Below the pieces are notes generated by a model, which saw only the letters and a program-made list of their open reading frames with translations, did not search any database and was not told where the DNA came from. From NCBI GenBank assembly GCA_015063305.1, contig SVUJ01000001.1, forward strand, positions 107,070 through 171,069: a DNA stretch of 64,000 nt, given 5' to 3'. The translations under genes and the position numbers were made by a program. The stretch is from Oscillospiraceae bacterium (GTDB taxonomy: Bacteria > Bacillota > Clostridia > Oscillospirales > CAG-272). This document shows, in pieces, positions 27,157 through 35,078 of this stretch. The first letter of the stretch is position 1; each line of letters starts with the position of its first letter.

Positions 27157-27555
27157 ATGGCTAAAGTTGCAGCAAAGAAAGTTGTCAAGAGACGCCGCGA
27201 GAGAAAGAACATTGAAAAAGGCGCGGTTCATATCAGTGCAACTTTCAATAACACAATAATCACTATCACCGACGTTGCCGGAAATGCTATTTCCTGGGCA
27301 TCTGCTGGTGAGCTCGGATTCAAAGGCTCCAGAAAGTCAACTCCGTATGCAGCTCAGACCGCTTCTGAGACAGCTGCAAAGGCAGCAATGGAACACGGAC
27401 TTAAGTCTGTTGAAGTTTACGTAAAGGGCCCCGGATCGGGACGTGAGTCGGCAATCCGCGCACTTGAGACCGCTGGACTTCAGATCACTATGATCAAGGA
27501 CGTAACCCCCGTTCCGCATAACGGATGCAGACCGCCTAAGCGCAGACGCGTATAA
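27157..27555 (+). CDS. rpsK: 30S ribosomal protein S11
   Basis: A 132-residue platform protein. [14 protein letters not shown] strand ([16 protein letters not shown]), [14 protein letters not shown] and the C-terminal [18 protein letters not shown] are characteristic. Normal length. Confidence 0.98.
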   Translation: MAKVAAKKVVKRRRERKNIEKGAVHISATFNNTIITITDVAGNAISWASAGELGFKGSRKSTPYAAQTASETAAKAAMEHGLKSVEVYVKGPGSGRESAIRALETAGLQITMIKDVTPVPHNGCRPPKRRRV

Positions 27556-27578
27556 TCAATAACAGGAGGTAAATAACA

Positions 27579-28205
27579 ATGGCAAGATATACAGGACCTG
27601 CTTGTAAGCTTTGCCGCAGAGAGGGAACTAAGCTTTTCCTTAAGGGCGACAGATGTATGTCCGGAAAGTGCGCTATTGACAGAAGATCAACAGCTCCCGG
27701 TCAGCACGGCGCGGCTAACAAGAAGCAGAAAGAATATGGAATGCAGCTTCGTGAGAAGCAGAAGGCAAAGAGATACTACGGTGTTCTTGAGAAGCAGTTC
27801 AAGAACTACTTTGCTGAGGCAGCTCGTAAAGAGGGTATGACAGGTGAGAACCTGCTGAAGCTCATCGAGCGTCGTCTTGATAACGTAGTATACAGAATGG
27901 GTATGGCAGAGAGCCGCAAGGAAGCTCGTCAGCTCGTTCTTCATGAGCACTTTGAGCTTAACGGTAAGAAGGTTAATATTCCTTCTATAATCGTAAGCGC
28001 AGGTGACGTTGTTGCTGTAAGAGAGAACTTCCGCGGTTCTGCAAAGTGCAAGAGCCTTGCTGAGGGTCTTCAGACAAAGAACGCGCCTAAGTGGCTTGAC
28101 GTAGATAAGACCAACCTGAGTGCGAAGGTTGTTGCTCTCCCCGCGAGAGATGACGTTGATTTCGATTTCAACGAACAGCTTATCGTCGAGCATTATTCCA
28201 AGTAA
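27579..28205 (+). CDS. rpsD: 30S ribosomal protein S4 (zinc-binding form)
   Basis: A 208-residue primary 16S rRNA binder. The N-terminus holds four cysteines (CKLC and CMSGKC), the C+ form. The S4 RNA-binding domain is [26 protein letters not shown] 92-base gap with a hairpin TTCTTTAT..ATAAAGAA (28213-28238) separates it from rpoA. Confidence 0.98.
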   Translation: MARYTGPACKLCRREGTKLFLKGDRCMSGKCAIDRRSTAPGQHGAANKKQKEYGMQLREKQKAKRYYGVLEKQFKNYFAEAARKEGMTGENLLKLIERRLDNVVYRMGMAESRKEARQLVLHEHFELNGKKVNIPSIIVSAGDVVAVRENFRGSAKCKSLAEGLQTKNAPKWLDVDKTNLSAKVVALPARDDVDFDFNEQLIVEHYSK

Positions 28206-28297
28206 TTTCCATTCTTTATTCGCTTAGGATAAAGAAAGCACAGCGTAAATACGCAAGTTTTTGTAACACACAATAATTTTAGGAGGGTTTATTTGGA

Positions 28298-29272
28298 ATG
28301 ATTGAGATAGAAAAGCCCAATATAACTACTGTAAACCTTAGCGAAGACGGTACGAGCGGTAAATTTATCGTTGAGCCTCTTGAGAGAGGTTTTGGAATAA
28401 CTCTCGGCAACTCGCTGCGCAGAATAATGCTCAGCTCTCTGCCCGGATATGCTGTTACTAACATTAAAATAGACGGCGTTCTCCACGAGTTTTCCACAAT
28501 CCCCGGTGTAAGAGAAGACGTGACCGAGCTTGTGCTGAACGTTAAAGGCATAGTTGCTAAGCTTCACTGTAACTCCCCCAAGACCGTAGTAATAGACGTT
28601 GTCGGCGAGCAGGAGGTAACAGCAGGAGATATCAAGCAGGACCCCGATATAGAGATACTCAATCCCAACCACCACATAGCAACAGTTGGTGAGGGCGAAA
28701 GACTTTATATGGAGCTTACCTTTGACCACGGCAGAGGATACGTTTCTCAGGACAGAAATAAGCAGCTTCACGCTCAGATGCTGGGAGCTAATATTTCCGC
28801 GCCCATCGGAACGATATACACCGACTCTATCTATACGCCCGTTTACAACGTTAGCTACACTGTTGAAAATACCCGTGTGGGTAACATAACCGACTTCGAC
28901 AAGCTGACGCTGGAGGTTCTTACAAACGGTACGATTTCCGCTAAGGAAGCGATTTCATTCGGAGCCAAGATTCTCAACGAGCATCTCAACTTGTTTGTTG
29001 ATTTGTCGGATGAAGCAAAGAACGTAGAGATAATGGTCGAAAGAGAAGAGACCATCAAGGAGAAGGTTCTTGAGATGACCATTGAGGAGCTTGACATGTC
29101 TGTAAGAAGCTTCAACTGCTTGAAGCGCGCAGGCATTGACACAGTGGAAGACCTGACGAACCGCACCGAGGAGGATATGATAAAAGTACGAAACCTCGGA
29201 AAGAAATCGCTTGAGGAAGTTATCCAGAAACTGCATTCACTTGGACTTGACCTCAGAAGAGAAGAGGACTAA
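28298..29272 (+). CDS. rpoA: DNA-directed RNA polymerase subunit alpha
   Basis: A 324-residue subunit that nucleates RNA polymerase assembly. The N-terminal domain has the [21 protein letters not shown] motif. The C-terminal domain (about 250-324; [34 protein letters not shown]) binds UP elements and activators. Length is normal. AGGAGG lies upstream. Confidence 0.98.
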   Translation: MIEIEKPNITTVNLSEDGTSGKFIVEPLERGFGITLGNSLRRIMLSSLPGYAVTNIKIDGVLHEFSTIPGVREDVTELVLNVKGIVAKLHCNSPKTVVIDVVGEQEVTAGDIKQDPDIEILNPNHHIATVGEGERLYMELTFDHGRGYVSQDRNKQLHAQMLGANISAPIGTIYTDSIYTPVYNVSYTVENTRVGNITDFDKLTLEVLTNGTISAKEAISFGAKILNEHLNLFVDLSDEAKNVEIMVEREETIKEKVLEMTIEELDMSVRSFNCLKRAGIDTVEDLTNRTEEDMIKVRNLGKKSLEEVIQKLHSLGLDLRREED

Positions 29273-29350
29273 AATCAAGGCGGCGTAAGCGTGCCGATAA
29301 GTGAAATGCTTTGTAATTAGATTTAAAAACGCAAAAGGAGGGAAACGACA

Positions 29351-29767
29351 ATGCCCGGAACAAGAAAACTCGGCAGACCTACCGCGCACAGAAAAGCTAT
29401 GCTTCGCGGAATGGTAACATTGCTGCTTGAGAACGGACAGGTAGAGACAACTCTTACCAGAGCAAAAGAAGTTCGTTCTGTTGCAGAAAAGATGATAACA
29501 CTTGGCAAGAAGAACACTCTTGCAAGTCGTCGTGCGGCTCTCGCATATATAACCAAAGAGGAAGTTGTAACAAAGGTATTTACCGAACTTGCTCCCTTGT
29601 ATGCAAACCGCAACGGTGGATATACACAGATATTCAAGCTCGGCGCACGTAGAGGCGACGGAGCTGAGATGGCTATCGTTAAGCTTATAGACTACGTAAA
29701 GCCTGAGGCTGACGATAAGAAGAAAAAGAAAGAGAAGAAAGTAGAAGCTGCTGCTCTCGAAAAGTAA
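29351..29767 (+). CDS. rplQ: 50S ribosomal protein L17
   Basis: A 138-residue last gene of the alpha operon. [19 protein letters not shown] and the [19 protein letters not shown] segment are L17. It ends in a lysine-rich tail ([16 protein letters not shown]) longer than usual. A terminator follows. Confidence 0.97.
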   Translation: MPGTRKLGRPTAHRKAMLRGMVTLLLENGQVETTLTRAKEVRSVAEKMITLGKKNTLASRRAALAYITKEEVVTKVFTELAPLYANRNGGYTQIFKLGARRGDGAEMAIVKLIDYVKPEADDKKKKKEKKVEAAALEK

Positions 29768-29781
29768 TTTCTTTCGAATTC

Positions 29782-29822
29782 AAAAAACATCGGGAAAGAT
29801 ATTCTTTCCCGATGTTTTTTGT
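29782..29822 (+). terminator. Rho-independent terminator of the S10-spc-alpha operon
   Basis: ACATCGGGAAAG and CTTTCCCGATGT form a 12-bp stem with a 4-nt loop, followed by TTTTTGTTTTAT and preceded by an A-run. It is 14 bases after rplQ and is the strongest terminator seen in the window. Confidence 0.9.
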
Positions 29823-30116
29823 TTTATATTTTGCTTATTTGTTTATTTCGCGACCACCGGTCGTCCGCGGGCGATTCGTGAATCGCCCCTACGGTTATTG
29901 GTTTAGTGTAAAAAGGTTTGGAGAGGGTTTAAGGGAGAACCTTTCCTTAAAAGGTTCTCCCTTAAGAAATTTTTCTCTTGAAAAATTAAAAAATTTTTGA
30001 TATAATGATCGTGTATATTTATTTGGTTATTATGTCATTTTAAGCAAAAATGCGAAAAATTCCCCATTTATGGTGACTGTTGACCGCAGATCAACTCAAG
30101 AGAGGAGAACACTGAC
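29823..30116. repeat. Intergenic stretch with short palindromes and 3'-end hairpin repeat (copy 4)
   Basis: Holds a GGGCGATTCGTGAATCGCCC palindrome (29869-29888), related to one near 1131, and then a copy of the 3'-end hairpin repeat in minus orientation (tail 29910-29930, stem 29931-29943 with 29951-29963). This copy is the exception, because no gene ends beside it. A promoter follows at 29978. Confidence 0.7.
29978..30006 (+). promoter_or_regulatory. Promoter of the zinc-ribbon acyltransferase gene
   Basis: TTGAAA (29978-29983), a 17-bp AT-rich spacer and TATAAT (30001-30006), about 110 bases before the GTG start. Confidence 0.7.
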
Positions 30117-31331
30117 GTGGCTAAAAAGAAAAAGAAAAAATGGTTAAAATTCAGGCATAAGGTGGTCAGAAATGTTCTGTTCCCTACGCTTGGGACATAT
30201 TCGCGCATCAAATACAATATCAAGGTGGACCGCTTTAAGGAACAGCAAAAGCGTCCCTATCTCATACTGCTTAACCACCAGACTGCCTTTGACCAGTTCT
30301 TTGTCGGAATGGCGTTCAAAGGCCCTGTATACTATCTTGCGAGTGAGGATATATTCTCCAACGGATTTGTATCCTCTCTTATAAGGTATCTTGTTGAGCC
30401 TATACCGATAAAGAAGCAGACCACCGACGTTAAGGCGATAATGAACTGTATACGCGTGGGAAAAGAGGGCGGTACTATCGCTATCGCGCCTGAGGGCAAC
30501 AGAACATACAGCGGAAGAACGGTCTATATGAGCCCTTCTATCGTCCCCCTTGCTAAAAAGCTGGGAATGCCTATTGCGCTCTTTCGTATAGAGGGCGGAT
30601 ACGGCGTTCATCCGAGATGGAGTGACGTTGTTCGCCGCGGAAAGATGAGAGCTTACGTATCCCGCGTGATATATCCCGAGGAGTACGCGACGATGAGCGA
30701 CGACGAGCTTTTCGCCATCATCAAAGAGGGACTTTGGGTGGACGAGGCGGTGTGTGATGCTGAGTTCCACCACAAAAAGCGCGCCGAATATCTTGAGAGA
30801 GCTATGTACGTGTGTCCTTTCTGCGGACTTTCAAGCTTTGAGAGCTCGGGCGAGATAATAAGCTGTCAGAAGTGCGGCAGAAGCGTAAAATATCTTCCCA
30901 CAAAGGAGCTTGAGGGAGTTGGATTTGACTTTCCGTTCCGCTTTGTTGCCGATTGGTATGAGGCTCAGGAGGATTTTATTAACGCCTTTGCTCTGACCGA
31001 GTGCTCAGACGAGCCGCTCTACCGCGAGGTGGTGTCGCTTTCTGAGGTAATTCCTTGCGAGAAGAAGATACCCATATCCGAGAAGGTAGAGCTTTCGCTC
31101 TGCAAGGACCGACTGGTATTTTCTTACCAAGACAAAGAAGAGAGCTATCTCTTTGAGGAGCTTGCCGCGATAACCGTGCTCGGAAAGAACAAGCTGAATA
31201 TTTACTGCGGAGAAAAAATATATCAGATAAAGGGTTCAAAGCGATTTAACGCTTTAAAATACGTACATATTTACAACCGCTATAAAAATATCGTTAAAGG
31301 AGCTGCAGACGCACAATTCTTGGGATTGTGA
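30117..31331 (+). CDS. PlsC-family lysophospholipid acyltransferase with C-terminal zinc ribbon
   Basis: A 404-residue protein, about twice the size of the plsC at 5912. The N-terminal half is the acyltransferase domain, with the catalytic box NHQTAFD (about residues 57-63) and the second motif APEGNRTYSG. After about residue 225 comes a rubredoxin-like ribbon, CPFCGL..CQKCGR (about 237-260), and then a beta-rich domain of about 140 residues with no recognised family. The start is GTG 30117 with GAGAGGAGA upstream. It may acylate a lysophospholipid or another membrane lipid; the role of the extra domains is unknown. Confidence 0.85.
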   Translation: MAKKKKKKWLKFRHKVVRNVLFPTLGTYSRIKYNIKVDRFKEQQKRPYLILLNHQTAFDQFFVGMAFKGPVYYLASEDIFSNGFVSSLIRYLVEPIPIKKQTTDVKAIMNCIRVGKEGGTIAIAPEGNRTYSGRTVYMSPSIVPLAKKLGMPIALFRIEGGYGVHPRWSDVVRRGKMRAYVSRVIYPEEYATMSDDELFAIIKEGLWVDEAVCDAEFHHKKRAEYLERAMYVCPFCGLSSFESSGEIISCQKCGRSVKYLPTKELEGVGFDFPFRFVADWYEAQEDFINAFALTECSDEPLYREVVSLSEVIPCEKKIPISEKVELSLCKDRLVFSYQDKEESYLFEELAAITVLGKNKLNIYCGEKIYQIKGSKRFNALKYVHIYNRYKNIVKGAADAQFLGL

Positions 31332-31339
31332 CATTACAA

Positions 31340-31424
31340 TCTAAACCTCATCACTGTAGCTAAAAATGCTTTGAAAGTTTTTGAAGGGGTCAAAGGGGGA
31401 ACTTTTTGGGGAAAGTTCCCCCTT
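31340..31424 (-). repeat. 3'-end hairpin repeat, GGGGGAAC variant, after rqcH
   Basis: Stem 31393-31405 with 31412-31424 (AAGGGGGAACTTT pairing with its complement). The conserved tail, including the reverse complement of GCTACAGTGATGAGGTTTAG, runs leftwards to 31340. It begins four bases past the rqcH stop on the minus strand. Confidence 0.75.
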
Positions 31425-31427
31425 GTC

Positions 31428-33194
31428 CTATTTCCTTCTCAAGCTTGATATTTTTTCGGCGTTGGGTGTTACGTAGGCGGTATAATTCGTGTGATATATC
31501 ACGAGACCGGGTTTGCCGCCCGCGGGCTTTTTCACGTTCTTTGCGAGGGTATAATCCACACCGATATTTTGTCCCTCTGCCTTTGAGTAGAGGGCGGCTA
31601 TCTCGGCTGCCTGAGTGAAATCGCGGTCGGTGGGCTCGTTGCCGCCGGTGATCAGCAGCACGTGAGAGCCTGCCGTTTGCTTGGCGTGAAACCAATAGTC
31701 GGTCTTTGCGGCGAGCTTGTGGGTTATATGGTCATTTTGCAGATTGTTTTTGCCGCAGAGAACAGTCATTCCGTCGTCGGTCACGAACTGCATATAGGAT
31801 ATATTATTCGCCTTTTTCCTGTCGCGCTCGTTATATCCCTTCATCTTTGACGCATACCCCGCGCGATAAAGCTCGTCGCGTATCTCGGCGAGGTCGGTGG
31901 GGGTCTCGGCGTGTGTGAGGGCATCGAATACCGTATAGATATATTCAAGCTCCTCTTGTCCAAGCCTTATCTGGTTTGTCAGCTCGGTCCTTGCCGTTTT
32001 GCTCTTATTGTACTTTTTATAATACCTTTGCGCGTTTGCCGAGGGAGAAAGGCGGCTGTCAAGCTCTATCTTCACCTGTTCAAACTCGCCGTCCTCGTTC
32101 ATGCTCTCGTAGTCATCGAGCAGGGCGAAGCGGTCACCGCGCGACAGACGGTAGATGTTTGCCGTTATGAGGTCGCCGTATTTTTTGTATATCTCTCCTT
32201 TTGCGCATTCCTCAAGCTCGGCGCTCTGAAGGTCGAGCTTTTTTCGTATCCTCGTTTCGGCGTTCGTGAGCAGGCGGAGGATATCCGAGGCTCTTTGCTT
32301 AACGCGCATCTCCTTGTCGCGCGTATCGAAAAATGTATCGAGAAGCGCTCCCGCACTCTCAAACGCTCGCAGCTCCATAGAGGTATAATGTGTTAAGGGA
32401 ATAAATGAATATTCCACGGGGGCTGATCCGTCAAGCACGAGGCAGGGCGAAAAGTTCTCTTTTTTTATGCGCTCGGTCACGGCTAAGAATTCGTCCGTGA
32501 GTTTCTGCGGCGGGATATCACCCACGGCGGTGTCTGTATCACCCGACGCGCGATAGACTATCTCTCTTGCCACCGAGCTTGAAAGTCCCGCAAAACTTCT
32601 GACGAGAAATTTTGCCCCTTCAAGCCCCGAGGGGGCGTCTTCGAGTATTGAGGCGAGTTTTTCTTTATTGACGCTCAGGGGGCTTATTTTGTCGCCCAGA
32701 GAGGGCAGAGAATACGCGCCCCCCGCGATAAGCTGTCGGTGCGAGTCGAGCGAGAAGTCGGCGGTCTTGAGCGCCGATATTATTTTTTTATCTCCGTCGG
32801 CGAAGATAAGGTTACTGTATTTTCCCATAAGCTCGGCGATGAGAAATCTGGTGCAGAGAAATCCCATTTCGTCGCGCGTTTCAAACTCAAGAAATGCAAT
32901 TCTGTCAAAATCCGCTTGAGTGATTGAGACAAGCTTTGCGCCCTGAAGATATTTTCTCAGCAGCATACAGAACATTGGGGGATTTTGGGGGTTCTCGCGA
33001 GTTGCCGAGGTAAATCCTATTCGGGGATTGTTCGACCCCGCGTTGATAAGAAGGCGCTTTCCGCCCTCAAAGCTTCTCATTTGAAGTATCAGCTCGTCCT
33101 TTTCGGGCTGATACACCTTTTCGATGCGCGCGCCGAGGGCGGCTTTTTTTATTTCACTCAGGGTACACGCAAGCATACCTGCATCAAATGCCAC
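31428..33194 (-). CDS. rqcH: RqcH, NFACT-family ribosome-associated quality-control factor
   Basis: A 588-residue homologue of Rqc2/NEMF that binds stalled 50S-peptidyl-tRNA complexes and adds C-terminal alanine tails. NFACT-N (about 1-200) contains the ETRDEMGF segment bearing the conserved Arg-Asp pair; coiled coils occupy about 280-430; NFACT-R is at the C-terminus (DYWFHAKQTAGSHVLLI). Older annotation calls this fibronectin-binding protein. The start is GTG 33194, 8 bases after AAAGGAG; the GTG at 33203 overlaps that SD. It is downstream of, and probably cotranscribed with, the HAD gene. Confidence 0.93.
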   Translation of the reverse strand: MAFDAGMLACTLSEIKKAALGARIEKVYQPEKDELILQMRSFEGGKRLLINAGSNNPRIGFTSATRENPQNPPMFCMLLRKYLQGAKLVSITQADFDRIAFLEFETRDEMGFLCTRFLIAELMGKYSNLIFADGDKKIISALKTADFSLDSHRQLIAGGAYSLPSLGDKISPLSVNKEKLASILEDAPSGLEGAKFLVRSFAGLSSSVAREIVYRASGDTDTAVGDIPPQKLTDEFLAVTERIKKENFSPCLVLDGSAPVEYSFIPLTHYTSMELRAFESAGALLDTFFDTRDKEMRVKQRASDILRLLTNAETRIRKKLDLQSAELEECAKGEIYKKYGDLITANIYRLSRGDRFALLDDYESMNEDGEFEQVKIELDSRLSPSANAQRYYKKYNKSKTARTELTNQIRLGQEELEYIYTVFDALTHAETPTDLAEIRDELYRAGYASKMKGYNERDRKKANNISYMQFVTDDGMTVLCGKNNLQNDHITHKLAAKTDYWFHAKQTAGSHVLLITGGNEPTDRDFTQAAEIAALYSKAEGQNIGVDYTLAKNVKKPAGGKPGLVIYHTNYTAYVTPNAEKISSLRRK

Positions 33195-33217
33195 GGCGCT
33201 CACTCCTTTCTCTGTTT

Positions 33218-34030
33218 TTATCCAAATATTATTTTATCGGCATCGGCAAGGGAATCGAGCACTATGTCGGGGCGCTCGTATTCGTCTGCCTTTTCGATGT
33301 CAGAAGGTTTAGTTTCTCCCGTCAGCACGAGCACCGAGGTGACACCGAAGCGCTTGCCGAGGGCTATATCGGTCATAAGTCTGTCGCCGAAGATACACAT
33401 ATCACTCGGAGAAAATCCCGTTGCCTCGCTTATCATTTCTATCGTCTCGCGATAGGGCTTTCCAAAATATGTGGGGACAACGTCGGTAGAAGCCGTCACA
33501 AGCGCCGCTATCGCGCCGCTGTCGGGGATAAACCCGTTCTCGGTGGGACAGTTCTTATCGGGGTGGGTGGAGAGGTACTCCGCGCCGCCGCGTATGAATC
33601 GGCAGGCGTTATCGAGCTTTTCGTAGGTGAGCGAGGTATCGAAGCTTGTCACAACTATGTCAGCGCTCTCCTCGCTGCCGTCAAGCATATTTATTCCGCT
33701 GTTCCTGAACGCGCTCACAAGCTCGTCCGTACCGACGAGGTAGACCGACTTCCCCGCGCGGTGGCGCTTTAGAAATTCTATGGTGACGTCACCCGAGGTC
33801 ATTATCTCTCCCTGTCTTGGAGCGAAGCCGAGGCGAGAGAGCTTGGACATATAGAAATCGGTGGTATGTGACGCGTTATTGGTGAAGAAAAGGATATTTT
33901 TATCGCTGTTATGAAGATTTTCTATAAATTTTATCGCAAAATCAAAGGGCGAATTTCCGAGATATATAGTTCCGTCCATATCAAAAATAAAGAGCTTTTT
34001 ATCCTTAAGCACAGAAACTGCCGTGTTCAC
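33218..34030 (-). CDS. HAD-IIA family phosphatase (NagD/AraL-like)
   Basis: A 270-residue cytosolic phosphatase. The nucleophile motif DMDGTIYLG is near residue 17, the Thr/Ser motif is FFTNNAS, and the metal-binding motif is GDRLMTDIALG. Family members dephosphorylate sugar phosphates, p-nitrophenyl phosphate or nucleotides; the substrate is not predictable here. It starts at GTG 34030 with GGGAGGAC upstream and lies 23 bases ahead of rqcH. Confidence 0.88.
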   Translation of the reverse strand: MNTAVSVLKDKKLFIFDMDGTIYLGNSPFDFAIKFIENLHNSDKNILFFTNNASHTTDFYMSKLSRLGFAPRQGEIMTSGDVTIEFLKRHRAGKSVYLVGTDELVSAFRNSGINMLDGSEESADIVVTSFDTSLTYEKLDNACRFIRGGAEYLSTHPDKNCPTENGFIPDSGAIAALVTASTDVVPTYFGKPYRETIEMISEATGFSPSDMCIFGDRLMTDIALGKRFGVTSVLVLTGETKPSDIEKADEYERPDIVLDSLADADKIIFG

Positions 34031-34082
34031 CTTAAAAGTCCTCCCCAGAAATTTAAAATATATGGGTAATTATAACATATCC

Positions 34083-34111
34083 TTGATTTTTTTTCAAGGT
34101 GGTGATATAAT
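34083..34111 (+). promoter_or_regulatory. Promoter of coaW
   Basis: TTGATT (34083-34088), a 17-bp spacer, TGATATAAT with an extended -10 (TATAAT 34106-34111). It lies between the divergent HAD gene and coaW. Confidence 0.7.
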
Positions 34112-34149
34112 TATAATATATTTTTTCTGTTACAGAGAGGAAAACATTT

Positions 34150-35001
34150 ATGAGAACTGTTATAGGAATAGACGTAGGCGGAAGCACCACGAAGATAGTG
34201 GGAATGAAAAAGGACGCCGAGAATAATATAAATATCATCGAGCCCCAGCTTGTGAGGGCGACCGATGCGGTTACCTCTGTGTACGGCGCGTTCGGAAAAT
34301 TCACCGTCGAGAACCATATAGAGCTTGAGGATATAAATCAGGTGCTTATGACGGGCGTGGGCGCGTCATTTATAGACAGACCGATATACTCCCGCCCCTG
34401 CAAAAAAGTATCCGAGTTCACAGCCGTGGGGCTTGGCGGACTTTATCTGTCGGGGCTTGACGAGGCGATAGTGGTTAGTATGGGCACGGGAACGGCGTTT
34501 ATCCGCGCACAGAAGAAGGACGGCAAGACCGATATAGAGTACCTCGGCGGAACGGGAGTGGGCGGCGGAACGCTCATTGGTCTTTCCAAGAAGATGATAG
34601 GAGTGGACACGGTAGAGCATATCGAGGACCTTTGCGCCGAGGGAGAGCTTGACAAGGTGGATCTTCGCATCAAGGATATCTCGGCAGACCAGTCCTTCCA
34701 GATAAACGAGGAGTTTACCGCGGCTAATTTCGGTAAGCTTTCGGATATGGCTACAAAGAACGATCTCGCGCTCGGCATAGTCAATATGGTTGCCGAAACG
34801 ATAGCTATGCTGGGCGTTTTCGCGGCGAGAAATTTTGGCATAAACAAGGTAGTTCTCACGGGAAATCTGACCTCGATAAAGCCGATCACACACGCGTTTG
34901 AAAAGGTTGGGGATAACTTTGGAATAAGCTTTATCATACCCGAGAACGCGCAGTACGCCACGGTCATCGGCGCGGCGCTCTGCGACGGCGCGGAAGCGTA
35001 A
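34150..35001 (+). CDS. coaW: Type II pantothenate kinase
   Basis: A 283-residue first enzyme of coenzyme A synthesis, of the eukaryotic/staphylococcal type II ASKHA fold. The phosphate-1 loop GIDVGGSTTKIVG starts the protein, VSMGTGTAFI is the phosphate-2 region, and YLGGTGVGGGTLIGL is the type II signature. Bacterial type II kinases are typically insensitive to CoA feedback. GAGAGGA lies upstream of ATG 34150. Confidence 0.93.
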   Translation: MRTVIGIDVGGSTTKIVGMKKDAENNINIIEPQLVRATDAVTSVYGAFGKFTVENHIELEDINQVLMTGVGASFIDRPIYSRPCKKVSEFTAVGLGGLYLSGLDEAIVVSMGTGTAFIRAQKKDGKTDIEYLGGTGVGGGTLIGLSKKMIGVDTVEHIEDLCAEGELDKVDLRIKDISADQSFQINEEFTAANFGKLSDMATKNDLALGIVNMVAETIAMLGVFAARNFGINKVVLTGNLTSIKPITHAFEKVGDNFGISFIIPENAQYATVIGAALCDGAEA

Positions 35002-35009
35002 GATTAGTA

Positions 35010-35039
35010 TTGACACGGCCTTTTTGGGTGTGGTATAAT
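35010..35039 (+). promoter_or_regulatory. Promoter of alaS
   Basis: TTGACA (35010-35015), an 18-bp spacer, TGGTATAAT (TATAAT 35034-35039). The leader is only about 33 bases, so there is no room for a T-box. Confidence 0.78.
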
Positions 35040-35078
35040 ATCTTGATAAAAAGTTAAAGAAAGGTTTAGGCGATATAA

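Noticed and set aside
35002..35078. T-box riboswitch upstream of alaS
   Set aside because: The promoter is at 35010-35039, leaving a leader of about 33 bases, too short for a T-box.
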